A stretch of 64,000 bases of DNA from Hanleya hanleyi (GCA_036873755.1 JAVTVY010045407.1:141777-205776), one strand, 5' to 3'; shown: positions 36,900-49,785, numbered from the stretch's first letter. Numbers and translations are program-made. The notes: generated by a model not told the origin, from the sequence alone.

Positions 36900-38099
36900 A
36901 TGATTCGTTTTAGGGATTCCAGAGGGACGAATATGATGAATATCTCCGAAGTCCACATTTCCAACATAACAGACAATGGTACATCTACCCTCAACATAAC
37001 AGACAACGGTACATCTACCATCAACATTTTCGAGCCCAGGCCACCATATACCGAGGAGGATCTTCAGAAAATAGACATATATGTATGGGCAATGAGCTTC
37101 ATAAGGGTACAATCTATCATCGCAGCTGGTATTGGGTTGCCGAGCAACTTAGCCAGCATCGTAACTTTGTTGAAAATGCGTCCCATGTCCTCTTCTTCAG
37201 TCTTTCTCACGGCGTTAGCAATAGTAGACTCCGGCTATTTGCTTTGGGATTTAATATTCATTACATGTATAATACATCTCGAGTTGTACATGCCATCAGA
37301 AGCCTGTAGATTGTACTTCTATTTCGGTTCAGTAATGATGCAAAGTTCAATATGGTTGATGGTTGCTATGACAGCAGAACGCTTCATGGCAGTATGGCTA
37401 CCCCTGAAAGTGGCCAGCTTTTGCACGGTCAAGCGAGCGGCTTGCACATGTGTGGTGATTATGTTGTGTGTCGCAGCGCTTGATATTCCTTACACATACA
37501 TCCCTTACAGTTTCCAAAGTCCTAGTGGAAACTGGTTCTGTGCCTACCATCCACTCTATCTAGACTTCATCAGTAAGTGGACATTTGTCGATGCTTCCAT
37601 TTACGTTCTTGTCCCCTGGCCAATTCTGGCATTTTGCAACGGGATGATCATTATTGGTTTACGTTTGTCCGTGAAACGCAAACAGCGTTTGACAAACAGT
37701 GCAAGTTCAGACGGAGGTTTGAAAAACAGCCACCTTAGCATAACCGTTATGTTGGTGACAGCAAGTGTCATCAGTTTTTTGCTTATTTCGCCCAACGCGA
37801 TATTCTTCTTGTATACTAACAGTAGTGGATGGGATTACCAAGCGACTGCCCAAGATCTAGCCACTCACACGTTTATCAACGCCCTTGTCTTCTTCTTCTC
37901 CAACATGAACCACGCGATAAATTTTTGGCTCTATGTCATCAGTGGAAGGCGCTTTCGCCAAGTCTTTATCGGCCTTCTCACTTGTCGAGACTTGGGTAAG
38001 GCCAATAAGTATAAAACGTCTTACGCCACAGCGATCAGTCAGATGTCGGTGTCACAGAAAGTGCAGGAAACCGAATTCATTAGTAACGGTACAACCTAG
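36900..38099 (+). CDS. Rhodopsin-type (class A) G-protein-coupled receptor, intronless
   Basis: A 399-residue protein in a single exon. The N-terminus (1-60) is extracellular with five NxS/T sites, two created by a tandem duplication of 'NITDNGTST'. Seven hydrophobic segments lie at about 67-92, 100-126, 136-158, 181-203, 229-255, 280-304 and 322-347. Class A marks are a modified TM1 (SN at 82-83), LAIVD in TM2, Cys136 with Cys214 for the ECL2 disulfide, ERF at 160-162 in place of DRY, SPNAI in TM6, and N341xxxY345 (NFWLY) in place of NPxxY. Basic residues flank loop 3 and TM7. The 'TAERFMAVWLPLKV' pattern resembles invertebrate peptide (FMRFamide-like) receptors; the ligand is not inferable. 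ATG36900 is the first in frame; ATG36933 is an alternative start. The only clear host gene in the window. It could be an orphan or chemosensory receptor. Confidence 0.88.
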   Translation: MIRFRDSRGTNMMNISEVHISNITDNGTSTLNITDNGTSTINIFEPRPPYTEEDLQKIDIYVWAMSFIRVQSIIAAGIGLPSNLASIVTLLKMRPMSSSSVFLTALAIVDSGYLLWDLIFITCIIHLELYMPSEACRLYFYFGSVMMQSSIWLMVAMTAERFMAVWLPLKVASFCTVKRAACTCVVIMLCVAALDIPYTYIPYSFQSPSGNWFCAYHPLYLDFISKWTFVDASIYVLVPWPILAFCNGMIIIGLRLSVKRKQRLTNSASSDGGLKNSHLSITVMLVTASVISFLLISPNAIFFLYTNSSGWDYQATAQDLATHTFINALVFFFSNMNHAINFWLYVISGRRFRQVFIGLLTCRDLGKANKYKTSYATAISQMSVSQKVQETEFISNGTT

Positions 38100-38429
38100 A
38101 TATAATACTGCGGTGTATTTCCTACCGCTTGTAATCAAAAGTTCCCAATTGGTAAAAGTATGTGATAAGGTCCCATAGTGGAGGCTATATCTTCTTCGGC
38201 TGTGTGCCAGCTTTTGCACACCTGTACATGTGTTACCGCAACGTAGAATACTTCATCTCGGCTATCATACCACATCTATTATAAAGTGAGTATCTAGTGT
38301 GTATTAGGCAAGAGAATGATCGTCTGGTCGGAGCGGTCAGTTACATTTTTTTCTTTTCTTTATCCGCTCATTGTTCACAGCAAAACTCAAATTTGAAGAA
38401 GATGACATACGATGAGGCTTGAACTTTTT

Positions 38430-39215
38430 GGGACGTATCCAGATCTTGGGGGAGCATTTCGCCCTCTTAAGTATTTTTTCTTACCCCTTGAGATAGGGGT
38501 ATGAAACGTACCACAATATATCCATGGATCAATCTCTATGAGAAATGCAACTGAATCCAAGATGGCCGCTCTGATGGCGTCGAGTGACGTCATTTTCCCA
38601 GCAGATATTTTTGGTATATTTGTGCCAGATTTTTCGCATTTTTTATTTATGTCATTTTTGTCACACAAACTACGTGATAATTTATTAGATAATAATCTGG
38701 TGTGAAATAACATAGTTTTTGTCGACTTTTAATTCGTAGAAAAGTAAACATCCTTCAGGTGAACGACGAAACATCACTACATGTATTCTGGTAACCCACA
38801 TGGTCGCCAGTTTGAATTTACTCGGGATCTTTTGCTCGGGGTATAACGGGGATGCAAATAGGCTCAAAATGACTAAAACATGATAGGCTACAGAATCAAT
38901 CCAAGATGTGCGCCCCGATGGCGTCAAGTGACGTCATTTTCCCAGCAGGCATTTTTGGTATATTTGTCTGTCAGGTTTTTTGAAATTTTTATTCATGTCA
39001 TTTTCGTCTCAAACACTGCTTTAATAGATAATAATCTGGTGTGAAATAAAACAGTTCTTGCCCATATTTAATTCGTAGAAAAGTAAGCATTCTTAAGGTG
39101 AACGACGAAACATCACTACATGTATTCTGGTAACCAACATGGTCGCTAATTTGAATTTACTCAGGCTCTTCTCGGGCTATAGAGGGATGCAAATGGGCTC
39201 GCTCTGGCAAGAATG
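38430..39215 (+). repeat. Repeat family D, two tandem copies
   Basis: Copy one (38430-38880) and copy two (38880-39215) both contain 'gcgtc.agtgacgtcattttcccagca', 'ataataatctggtgtgaaata', 'gtgaacgacgaaacatcactaca' and 'atgcaaat.ggctc'. Related to 3270-3730. Each copy has a perfect CRE-type TGACGTCA (38585 and 38929), preceded by 'caagatgg'. Confidence 0.65.
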
Positions 39216-39229
39216 ACGGCCAGAATTTG

Positions 39230-39785
39230 AAGTACAGTTTGCCCTGAAGCGGGTCTTCTCTCTCGTCGACTTTACGACAAAAGAGATGATTACAATTTCA
39301 ACAATTAAACATACTATCAACATATATACGTATGCTGATAGCAAAGTACGAGTGTAGCCTACAAGATCTATGGCGATACGTTTCCTAACTTGTGTCTAAT
39401 TCCGCTTAACCCGGGGCTAGGGACATATGGACCTATGTATTTCAAGATCTTCACAGTGTTCATATGAACAGTCCCAATCAAAGCGCGACTGAGATACATC
39501 ATACTCTAGATAACGACTTTACAACGTATATCATATGGATTAAGAATAATGATCAGCGATACGGATTTGATATATTTGGATCATCATGATGTCTTGCTGG
39601 CATCATTGCAAACTGTTGACCGCTTCTGTCTTGCAGGAAATTAGCCTAGCTTTATATATATTATTATTTATCCTTTAATTTGGTGTTAATGTCATTATAT
39701 GAATTAGGTCTTTGGGTTATGGACGCAGAAATTCTATAATGGACGACGGCTGAACATTGAATGACGGATTAGACGCTTGTATTTT
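39230..39785 (+). mobile_element. Retroelement family A, copy 3
   Basis: The left end encodes a short RT C-terminal piece ('LSRRLYDKRDDYNF' equivalent at about 39255-39300), then jumps to the family A 3' region: 'cttgtgtctaattccgctta' (39390), 'gtgttcatatgaacag', 'atggacgacggctgaacatt' (39738). Internal deletion compared with copy 2. Confidence 0.6.
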
Positions 39786-40424
39786 TGGTCACATAGTTGG
39801 ACACATCTCGTCTGAACGAATATCCATATCACGGTTCTCGGACATTACGCTATGGAAACGGAACAAAGGTTTCCAACTTAGTCCATAAGCTAGGAAAGAT
39901 GTCGGAAGGCCTACCATCTCGGCGAGGACCGAAACAAATTTGGTATTTTCTTGGCAGCTGAAGATAGATACACCAGAATATATGTTTTGATATTCGAATG
40001 CATTTAGATATGATTCGAAAGTAATCTAGCTCTAAATTCATTGGGGTTTGATGTATTCACTTCGTAATATACTATAAGAATGGCAATATCAGTTATACTA
40101 TTTGAAAAACAATTTTCAATTTTTATATCAATGGATGTTACACAAATTTCGATAGACACACGGCCAGAGGGATCAATACTAGACGTAATACGCTTTCTGT
40201 TGTCGTTATAGGATCACTCATAAGTAGTAAAACGATGTAAAACCTACCCTTCCCACATCGGACAGGGCAATTCATTCCTAATGGTGAATCCAAGCAAAAG
40301 GTAATACTTAGTGTATTGGAATTCTCAGAATACCACTGCGTGGGTCATAATGACAAAATATGGAGATACGTGTAACTCACCACCCCAACCCATGTTTCTC
40401 TACTGTGGGACATCGCTTAAAATA

Positions 40425-41480
40425 GCCGCTCAATATTTAGATCTTGTTCACTTCTGGTAGTTCCTGGCGCTACGGTTCGTAACTCGTGTCTAAATCGGTT
40501 TAAATCGGGGCTAGCGAATATAAGATCTTCATGTGTTTTACATCCCCATGGTGTTCAAATGAACAAAAAACTATCATAGCGTGACTGGGATCATTATACT
40601 CTATCATAGCGTGACTGGGATCATTATACTCTATCATAGCGTGACTGGGATCATTATACTCTATCATAGCGTGACTGGGATCATTATACTCTATCATAGC
40701 GTGACTGAGATCATTATACTCTATCATAGCGTGACTGGGATCATTATACTCTATCATAGCGTGACTGGGATCATTATACTCTATCATAGCGTGACTGGGA
40801 TCATTATACTCTATCATAGCGTGACTGGGATCATTATACTCTATCATAGCGTGACTGGGATCATTATACTCTATCATAGCGTGACTGGGATCATTATACT
40901 CTATCATAGCGTGACTGAGATCATTATACTCTATCATAGCGTGACTGGGATCATTATACTCTATCATAGCGTGACTGGGATCATTATACTCTATCATAGC
41001 GTGACTGGGATCATTATACTCTATCATAGCGTGACTGGATCATTATACTCTATCATAGCGTGACTGGGATCATTATACTCTATCATAGCGTGACTGGGAT
41101 CATTATACTCTATCATAGCGTGACTGAGATCATTATACTCTATCATAGCGTGACTGGGATCATTATACTCTATCATAGCGTGACTGGGATCATTATACTC
41201 TATCATAGCGTGACTGGGATCATTATACTCTATCATAGCGTGACTGGGATCATTATACTCTATCATGGCGTGACTGGGATCATTATACTCTATCATAGCG
41301 TGACTGGGATCATTATACTCTATCATAGCGTGACTGGGATCATTATACTCTATACAACGACTTGGAAATTAATTTGGATAAAGAATGCTAGTCAGTGCTA
41401 AGAATTTTATGAAAAGAACATCGTGATGTCTGACTGTCGCTATTGAGAACCCTTGACCGCTTCTCTCTTATTGTAAACTA
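40425..41480 (+). mobile_element. Retroelement family A 3' region, copy interrupted by a minisatellite
   Basis: Left part has 'taactcgtgtctaaatcggtttaaatcggggctag' and 'ggtgttcaaatgaacaa'. The right part has 'caacgacttggaaattaa..taaagaatg', 'catcgtgatgtctgactgtc' and 'cccttgaccgcttctctctt', as in copies at 39460-39660. Between them the segment that is unique in other copies has expanded into the 30-bp array. Confidence 0.6.
40571..41349 (+). repeat. Minisatellite, 26 x 30 bp
   Basis: Unit ctatcatagcgtgactggga + tcattatact, repeated 26 times almost without change. Variants: gactgaga for gactggga at 40703, 40913 and 41122; one 1-bp deletion near 41037; 'catggcg' near 41266. Because 30 is divisible by 3, long ORFs run through on both strands (repeating VTGIIILYHS on plus and MIEYNDPSHA on minus). 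These are by-products, not genes: the opposite-strand ORFs mirror each other and lack any non-repeat domain. Confidence 0.95.
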
Positions 41481-42219
41481 TCTTGTTTGTTTTTTTGCTT
41501 GATTTTCATTTGATGCATAATCGCCCTCTCATTTCCTGTACCCATACCTGTTGATGGATGATGCGTCTCAAAGGACGAAACATCCAAGATACAGATGGTT
41601 GCCAAGAAGTCGTCCAGGACAGGAGCGTTGGTCATCCAACATTTTGCTCCATTTTCGCTAGCCAATTTGACTACATCATATTTACTTGCATGGAAAGGAT
41701 GCCCTCTTACATTAAATTTTCGATTCGAAGTATAATGTACCAGTTCCTAAAACTTCGGTTTAATCAAACGGACTCGCATGTCAGTTTGAATCCATTCGAC
41801 CATTCTTGCATACATATTTCTGGTTGTGCTGTGATCCGATGACATAGTCTGTTCAGATTTATTTCCATGCTCACGGTTACATCTTCAACGAAAACTGAAC
41901 CATAGAGACTACCTTGCATCTCACCCCATATACATCTATATTCCCCGAAACGTTATTTAGGACGCACCTTAGTCCAGGAAAGCTATTTGGAGCGATACAC
42001 TCGAATGAAGCTCTAGTGGAAATAGTAAACAGAAGTCAAGGTGTATTCTTTCCGAATCTGGATGAAAGCTTGTTTTGTCAGACTTTTATTTGTGCTTCTT
42101 CCAAGAAAGAAATTATCGGGGAGCGCTGAATCTTACCACCCTGTCCCTAGGTCAAACTTTACGGGAAACCTGTAAATAAATTCAGGAAGAGCGCTCCGGG
42201 ATCATGACGAGGACGTTAT

Positions 42220-42490
42220 CAATAAAGGAGGCATTTTGTACGATTTTTCGGTCCGATTTCCCAATATGTTTTCTTTGTGCAACGTTCTGCGACCCAGTAC
42301 AATAAATCAGAAAACAATTCTTTGGCGTGAAATAAATTAGTTATGGGATCTTTCACACAAAAAAACGAAAATTTTCAGTAATTTTCTTATGGCCGCCATT
42401 TAAATGTACCCTTGATGCTCTGTTCGGAGTGGAATACAAATAGGCTCAAACTGACTCCAATATAATAGCCCAAACATTCGAAGCAGTTTA
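42220..42490 (+). repeat. Repeat family D, diverged copy
   Basis: 'tggccgccatttaaatgtaccc' and 'atacaaataggctcaaactgact' correspond to family D blocks at 3660-3730. The rest is diverged. Confidence 0.4.
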
Positions 42491-42969
42491 TCACACAAAA
42501 AAGCGTTTTTGGTTTGAAGCACCAGAGAAAATTTCCATAGCGGTGAGACTTTTCTCCCTCTCGGGTCAGCTAAGGTAAAGATAGCTATATTTATCATACG
42601 TATCTGTAAACATCTTGAATCACAAGCATAGTAATGTGATATTTCGGCAACTCACAGCCAAAGCCTGATACTGCTTGAATAGTGTTCACACTGGCAGCTA
42701 TTACAAAACTATGCACTATATTTTGATGTCGTTGGTTAATTTTAATCACAAATATATAGCGCTAACCCTATAAGAGACAATACTACATGATATATGCCAG
42801 TCTCACATCTCTATGACATCATAATGGAATCCTCAAACATTGACCTATTCAAAAAGCACCATCAGAATTTGCCCCAGACAACATGGTATCTACAAGTCTT
42901 ATTTCGAGTCTAAACTCATGGATTAACTTGACTAGTCCTTCTCCACCAAATATAAATGCTCGAACGCTT

Positions 42970-43445
42970 GTATGTTTTTAACCCTAACTGGCCGTGGGGG
43001 GGGGGGACTTTCCGCCCCCTATTGTTTTTTTTTTGCTTCTATCTCCGCAACGAAAACACTTGAGAGCTGCCACTCCGTGACTTTATAGTTTATCATATTA
43101 GGGTCATTTTGAAGCAGAGATCATATTTAAATTCAAAATGACGCCCATGTGTAGTACCAGAAAAGTGATGTTTTCGTCATTGTTCTTTAAAATTCTTGGT
43201 TTTTCTGCGACGAAAGTGGGAAGGCTATTTTATTTCACATCAGATTATTATTTGCTAATTTATTATGCAGTTTTCGGGCAGAAAACACATAAATAAAAAA
43301 AAAGCGAAAAATCGTCCAAAAATGCCTTTTGAAAATTACGTCACGGTGGCGTAATCATGGCAGCACTCTAATCTTAGATATAGTGAAAATATATTAGGGC
43401 ATTTCCCCAGGATGAGGTACACCCCAGATCGCCCAGGTCAGATAG
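42970..43445 (-). repeat. Repeat family D, inverted copy
   Basis: Reverse complement of the family D order: 'tttatcatattagggtcatttt', 'aaattcaaaatg.cgccca', 'ttatttcacatcagattatta', 'ttacgtcacggtggcg' and a G-homopolymer near 43000. Confidence 0.55.
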
Positions 43446-43449
43446 GGTT

Positions 43450-46400
43450 AACAGAATAGCCGTAGTTGCGTTAACTCTGGTTTAATGTACATATGATGAA
43501 GAGCGTAAGTTCATATTGTATTGTACATCTTTGGAATTTCGTAGTTTTGATGTGCTAGTAACTAGCATGAATCGCACCCACTGTTTCCTTTCTTCTTTCT
43601 GTATGGTAATTATAACCTATCCGAGTGATATTCATCTCAGTCGAAGAGTGTGGTACCAAGGAACAAGGACGCATAAGCTTTGTAGGAGGGAAGGCAAAAA
43701 GAAGGAGGATAGCAACCAGGAACAAACGAGAACGAAATCGGGAGTACGTGGTCGTCAGTAAGAGTAACTGGGAGCAAAGTACTGCATTTCACCTGCGATA
43801 TCACTCAATAGTTCAAGAGATCACCTTTTGCTGTATGAATAATCTTCGCACAGCTCATTACACGTGATGCTGATAAAAACGTTGTGACTTGTATATACAT
43901 GCATGCTTATCGCTTTTGTCAGCATGTAATCGCCCGGATAAAGCAATTACCAATTTAAATTGATAAAATGATATATTTATGTAAAACAATTATTGTGTAT
44001 TTCAGCAAACCTTACATATGTACACGTCGTAAAAAGAATGTAGCCATGTTTTTATTCGAACCCCATTAAACATTACCGGTGACGTTACGTATGATTCACG
44101 ATTGATTTATTGGCTGATTGGTATAACTGATATACATATATATGTTCCAATCACAATAATTTCAAGAATTGTGTATTGAGCTGAAAGTGTACAGTCTTCT
44201 TTATTATCAGCAGGTGTATCCTTGCCAAGAAATTACATACGACCGAATAGGACAATAGGAAAAGGAACAAGACGTATTTTAGAAAAAAAACCATAGGACA
44301 ACCAGCTAAGATGGCTTAGGATTGGGCCGTACAATGTATATGATCTGATACAAGAAACCAATAGGATATTTGAGTTACGGTTGTTACAGAACTATAGTTA
44401 TGAACACGACAGCCGACAGGTTAATGTATCTTACTCTCACACACTCGAGATCACCAGTGTGCCCAGGAGGTTGAGAAGAGTACACTTACCATCCTTTGTC
44501 CCTGTTCGCAGACAAATCGCCCTACATACCGATAATGAAGTCAATAGTGTAGTTATATGTGTTGTCAGTGTTGACGGAACACCATTTACTTGTTATGATA
44601 CAGTATATAAAAATCGAACATGGACAAGTGACTTACATTTCACACCCCACCAGTGAGGTGTTTGGTATGAGAAAGAGATGTAAAATGACGATTGCGAGAT
44701 AAGAACTGATCTTTACATTTGGCTGCGCAATAAATTAGGTTTTTGATCTTTCAATAAAGGGTAGCCGACGATTTGGTTGTTTTGTTAAGAAGAAAAACAT
44801 TGCAGATATTACCCAGCTAGTTGGGAGTGAGGAAACCCTCTTACACACAAAACGTGTGTCAGTAGTGTTCATACTACAAGGGGGTGCTGGTCTTTTGATA
44901 TACGATGGGGTTTCCGTAGTGGAACCACGTTGTATTTTTCCACACAGTTATTGCAACATTGAGCTCGATACAAAGGAATGATCGGGATAATTTTCATTCA
45001 CGACGGAAGAGGTCTGTGTCATCAACCATAAACCATATGATATCGAGTGCAATCACGAAACAAGCCGGTTCTCCAGAAGAATGGTGACATATTATGATTG
45101 CCTCCATCCACTTGGTTATTGCGAAACTCTTGTGCGAGAAATCGAGCTCTGGGGATACTAAGCGTGATGTGGCATCACACTTTATGAGTATATACCTTTT
45201 GTTTATAGCAAGCAACAAAACTGTGCAGTTGTATTTAACACATATCCTTATTGACAAGGGCCAGGGCGAGTGGGTGGATAACCAGATGTGATGTACGTTA
45301 ACAGGGAGACAACCTCTCAGTTTTAGGTCGTCAACACGTATATAAATTAATAATTTCGAAAAATGTATCTTCCTCACTTGATAGTATGACACGTTTATTC
45401 AGAGTGTTGGAACTACGTGTGTATCAGTGAACATATAAAAGAAGATATCGCTATGTTTCTTAACGTGTAAATTATCCGCGTGTTCTATAAAGCGCCCACG
45501 CATCCTATTTATATAGTTTTATTGAAATGGCAGAATTAGGCTCCTGGTCCATAACCCATCCGGTATATATACTTTTGTGTAGCCTTCTGCGATTATCTTG
45601 GAATAGATTGTCGTTCGATGAGTAGTTATTAGAGCAGTTCAACTTCGAGGGTTAAAATTTCATAGAACAGGCTTGTTTAGAGCAAAGTCAGCTGTTAGCC
45701 GCACAGAGTAGTCGTTGTGTCAATGTCAACGATGTTGACCGTTATTCAACGGACAGTGATGGCTTACAGCTTGTTTTGAGCAAAGTCAGCTATTAGCCGC
45801 ACATCCCGGGTCAGAGTGGTCTTCTAGAAGTTGAAAGTTTTTTTAAATTTCAGGATTTTTTCATCAGGTTTGGAGAAGATGATCCATGAAAAAAATAGGG
45901 CGTCACCTTAATCGTTAGAAAAAATATAGCAGCCAAAAAAAAAAATTTAAATTTTAAAGCCGTAACACTGAATACATAGGGGAAATTGTTCTCTTATTTG
46001 ATACTCAATAAATCAAACTTCCCCACCTCAATTTTTTCCCATTTTGCTATATAATACTAAACACATATAGTGCTTGTTGAATATGTAATAAAAACAGGGG
46101 GACACCATACTTCCTTAGAAAAGTTTAACTGTATAACAGATAAACTGAGCCTTTTCAGTCTTATTACCAGGAGGGGGCGGAGAATATTATTGAAGTTCCA
46201 TTTATTAGCCATTCAGAAGTTTCCTTTTTGTTAAAAGTGAATAAGAGTGAATTTGAGACTATTTCAGAGGAATAATTTTCAACCTCTGGAGCAACCGTTG
46301 AATTTAAAATGCTAATTTTTTGGTTGGTCCCATCACAATATCGAACCACCAGTTAAACGCATAAATGATTCTGTTGTGTTTTTTGTTGATTTTTATTCCA

Positions 46401-47470
46401 TTTTGAGATGTCTGGGTACTTTTGTTAGGAAATTCAGCTTGTTTTGAAAAATCCGACGAATGACCATGTTGTAGCCCCATAAGAGCAGAGAAATGGACGT
46501 CCTCTACTCCCTTAACCGTTATACCTCGAACGGTGATGCCTTACAGCAATGTCAATAACGTCTCTCTGAATTTATCGGGTTTTTCATCAGTGGCTGAGGA
46601 CTGACGCTGCGGCGCAGTGTAAACTTCAATGAGATGGATGAAGTTAACTGAAATAAAGAGCTCGGGTCAGCTATTAAATCTCCTGAAGAAACTGCAAGCG
46701 TGCATACGACCAAAACACCAGCATGATAATTCTGACAAGCGACGGTTACTGAACTCAAAATCCAAAATTGTACTCGAACTACAGCAGATATATGCCCGTC
46801 TCTGGAAGCGTTTACGATAGTATGGATTGTTTCTGAGAGTTAATCGTTAAAGGGGTATTAATTTAACAAGCTTCTCCAAAAATCGCTTTCCTTCATTCCT
46901 GATTTTGTTTTGTTTTCTCAAAGAAATCTTGATCCTTTCGAGAATTCTTAGAGACAAAATATCCGAATGTTTATCAGAATCCATATCGTTTATAATAAAT
47001 CAATGGTTTTCTGTTGACGGAGAGATAGTCGAAGCAAAGAAGGTGCTACTTGACATAGGTTACATCGGACAAGCTGTTCAGTTACTAATCCAATGTAAGG
47101 AAATATTTAGCAGGCTACGTCGAGGACCGGTCACTAAGCATGAGAATAGTCGTACAGGAACTGTTCTCGAATGCTGCTTCAATCCCAAACTTACATAACG
47201 TTAGGGTAGTACTTTCCTTCGTCATCAAGTTTCCTCAAACTGATTTTTCTCATTGCATTTACAGTTCCGTCAACAATCTAGTGTTATTCAATGATTAGTT
47301 TATCTTTTTAAATATTGCAATCGGGATCTTCGTTATTACGTTAACGAATACATAGATAGGTTACAACGAATAACGTGACACGATATTGTCTCTGTTGTAT
47401 CAAGTATAGATTCATCAAGTGATCAACTATTGTGGAATAGACATTTCAAGCAAGTCTTTCACTTGACTTG
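43450..47470. other. No gene supported
   Basis: ORFs of up to 132 codons (for example 44994-45392, -) have no domain I recognise. 'gagcaaagtcagct.ttagccgcac' occurs twice, near 45680 and 45778. Nothing else supported. Confidence 0.35.
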
Positions 47471-47479
47471 TTAAATTTA

Positions 47480-47480
47480 A

Positions 47481-47509
<29 letters not shown>
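47480..47509 (+). repeat. (CT)n microsatellite
   Basis: Uninterrupted ct dinucleotide run of about 30 bp. Confidence 0.9.
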
Positions 47510-47512
<3 letters not shown>

Positions 47513-48429
47513 ACAACCTATACTAAAAAAATATTTTACTGTAATCTATTTAATCAGCAGACCATAACAGTAAACAGAGGACTCTTTTATTTATTGTTAT
47601 AGCAATGCAGAAAATACAAAATAAAGTCACTTTCATTATGCAAGATAATATATCTGGATTTGGCTGAAGTATTCCGGTGCTATACTTCTGGCACTTGTAT
47701 CTATAGTGTTTGCAGTAAAACATTTAAATTCTGCTTCCCACATACGTTAATCTAAATCTTTACGGTGTAGTAGTGTCTCTTTCTTGGAAAGCGTATAAGT
47801 CCGTTCATACAGTAATCCCCAGTTAAACTTGAGGATTATTTGGCACAGGTGGTATCGCGGAAATCAGACTCAGTAGAAATCCCAGCATTGGCATCAAACA
47901 CGTCAGTACCCACACAGATTAAAACCACACTGTTGTAAACCGGCCCTCGGAATATCTGTGAAAGGCATAAAACCCACAGATATACGCGATCATAATATAC
48001 ATTTGAAACAAACAAATCTGAAGTGATTAAGAATGTGATCTACGACATTTAGCCAAGCAATCAACCTACACTAATTACTGAGCATATACAAGAGTTTACT
48101 TACAAACTTTTTAGAGTCATAGCCTCCTTGCGAAACACCAGTATGATCTATATGAACTATCTAACCAACATACACAGTTTGACCATCTTCGTTAAAAAGA
48201 ACTAATGTAATTATTTTTGCTATACCAAACCATGCTAAATAACATGTCTTCACATGAATCCTACCTTACTTAAACCAGACAAATAAATTCCGACTACCAT
48301 GACTGATCAAAATATGTCAATGATCCTATAAAATGTATCAAACCACAGTGCGGACTGGTGCAAATTTGACTCACAACATGAGTGGGGTGGCCACGGCATA
48401 CTGCCGAGCTGACGGAAATACTGAATTAC

Positions 48430-48800
48430 AACACATATAAGGGAAGTGGGAAGAGGTGCCGACATACTGACAGACCCACATGACTTCACAGTATAGTCTT
48501 CCGGTAAACCTATTCTAAAGCACATAACAAGAATCTAACGATTCGTGATATGTGTTGTATCTCAGGTACGCTTTTATTGTACCTGTTCATGTGGCAACTT
48601 GGATGATATGACCACACGGCCCCTAGCACCGGCATAAGCGGTATTAGATACAAATCTAGAGAGCTATGATGGAAATGCCCTGACAACTCGTATATTGGTA
48701 ATTGGTGAGCTGTTTCGCTGTGACAACTCGTAAACTGGCGATTGGTGAGCTGTATCGTCGTCAGATGAAAACGACGGCATTTACACAAAAGACCAATGAG
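48430..48800 (-). repeat. Inverted duplicate of 26690-27060
   Basis: Reverse complement of the 26.7-27.06 kb segment with high identity, including 'cccctagcaccggcataagcgg' and 'aagggaagtgggaagaggtg'. The orientation and similarity suggest a mobile or recently duplicated unit. Confidence 0.65.
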
Positions 48801-49785
48801 TAAATATGACCAGTTTTCTAAAACCATTCGAACGACTTACCTGAAATATTAAAATAATGTTTCATACTCAATCACTGATTTTTAGTCTCTAACTCTGTGT
48901 CTTGATATTTGGCAATGACAGAGTTGCAATGGGCGTCTTCATACTTTATGGTATTCTGGATTGACAAACACAAACATGTTTACCTTCTTGCAAACGATAC
49001 AAAATAATATGAATATCTAAGAACTTATGTCTAGACGGCCGAACTAAATCTAAGTGACGACACTTTTTTGACGACTAGATTATATCCACGCCTTTAAAGT
49101 TTTGAATAACAAGCGACCAGACCGATACAGTAGACAAAAATAAAAGTTTTTTTTTATGTGACTTCTTTCAATAAAAAACGAAAATGCTAATGATAACAGT
49201 AACTAAGATGTGGAACTTATTCCAGGAGTTCCTGGAAACAGTAGCAAGGAAGTAAAATTGAATATAAGATATTGACCATGAAGTGTTTTAGATAACGTGT
49301 TTTGCTCTCAAACGAACGATTTCCTCAGTTAAATATTAGACTTTCACCCGATTCTAGACACACTGAACCTGAGCATGTATAAATTAAAGTAATTACCGAA
49401 ATTCTACTAGAAATCCAAGTTATGAAAAACGATAAACTGTATACAAAACTCTGTATGTTGTCTACTTGAGTGAAAACTAATATAAAGAAGAATCGCGTAC
49501 AATAATACGTAAAGGTTGCTTATTCAGCTCACAGAAAACAACTTCAGAATTTTTTTTTTAAACAATCAGGAAGTGATTAAATATTTAACAACATCAAATA
49601 TCACATCAAAATGGTTATAGCACTATTATGTTTTCATCAATGAAGCATTTGAAATCGGCATAGAATGGTTGGTCGAGATCATTAGGTGGTTGGATGCGCT
49701 GTGGAGGTAATGGCCAAATGTTGTATAGTGTAGTATGGTGTGCGCTTTCGCCGCATTGTTTTTGATTTAGATTATACTTCGTTTA

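Noticed and set aside
40571..41349. CRISPR-like array
   Set aside because: There are no unique spacers between repeats. The units are contiguous, and the sequence is eukaryotic.
40500..41401. Long repetitive ORFs on both strands across the 30-bp array (100-175 codons), which look like a repeat protein
   Set aside because: They are a consequence of a 30-bp unit divisible by three without stops. Both strands are open at once, a 1-bp deletion changes frame without effect, and there is no non-repetitive domain or start context.
44994..45392. 132-codon minus-strand ORF
   Set aside because: Overlaps an opposite-strand ORF and shows no recognisable motif.
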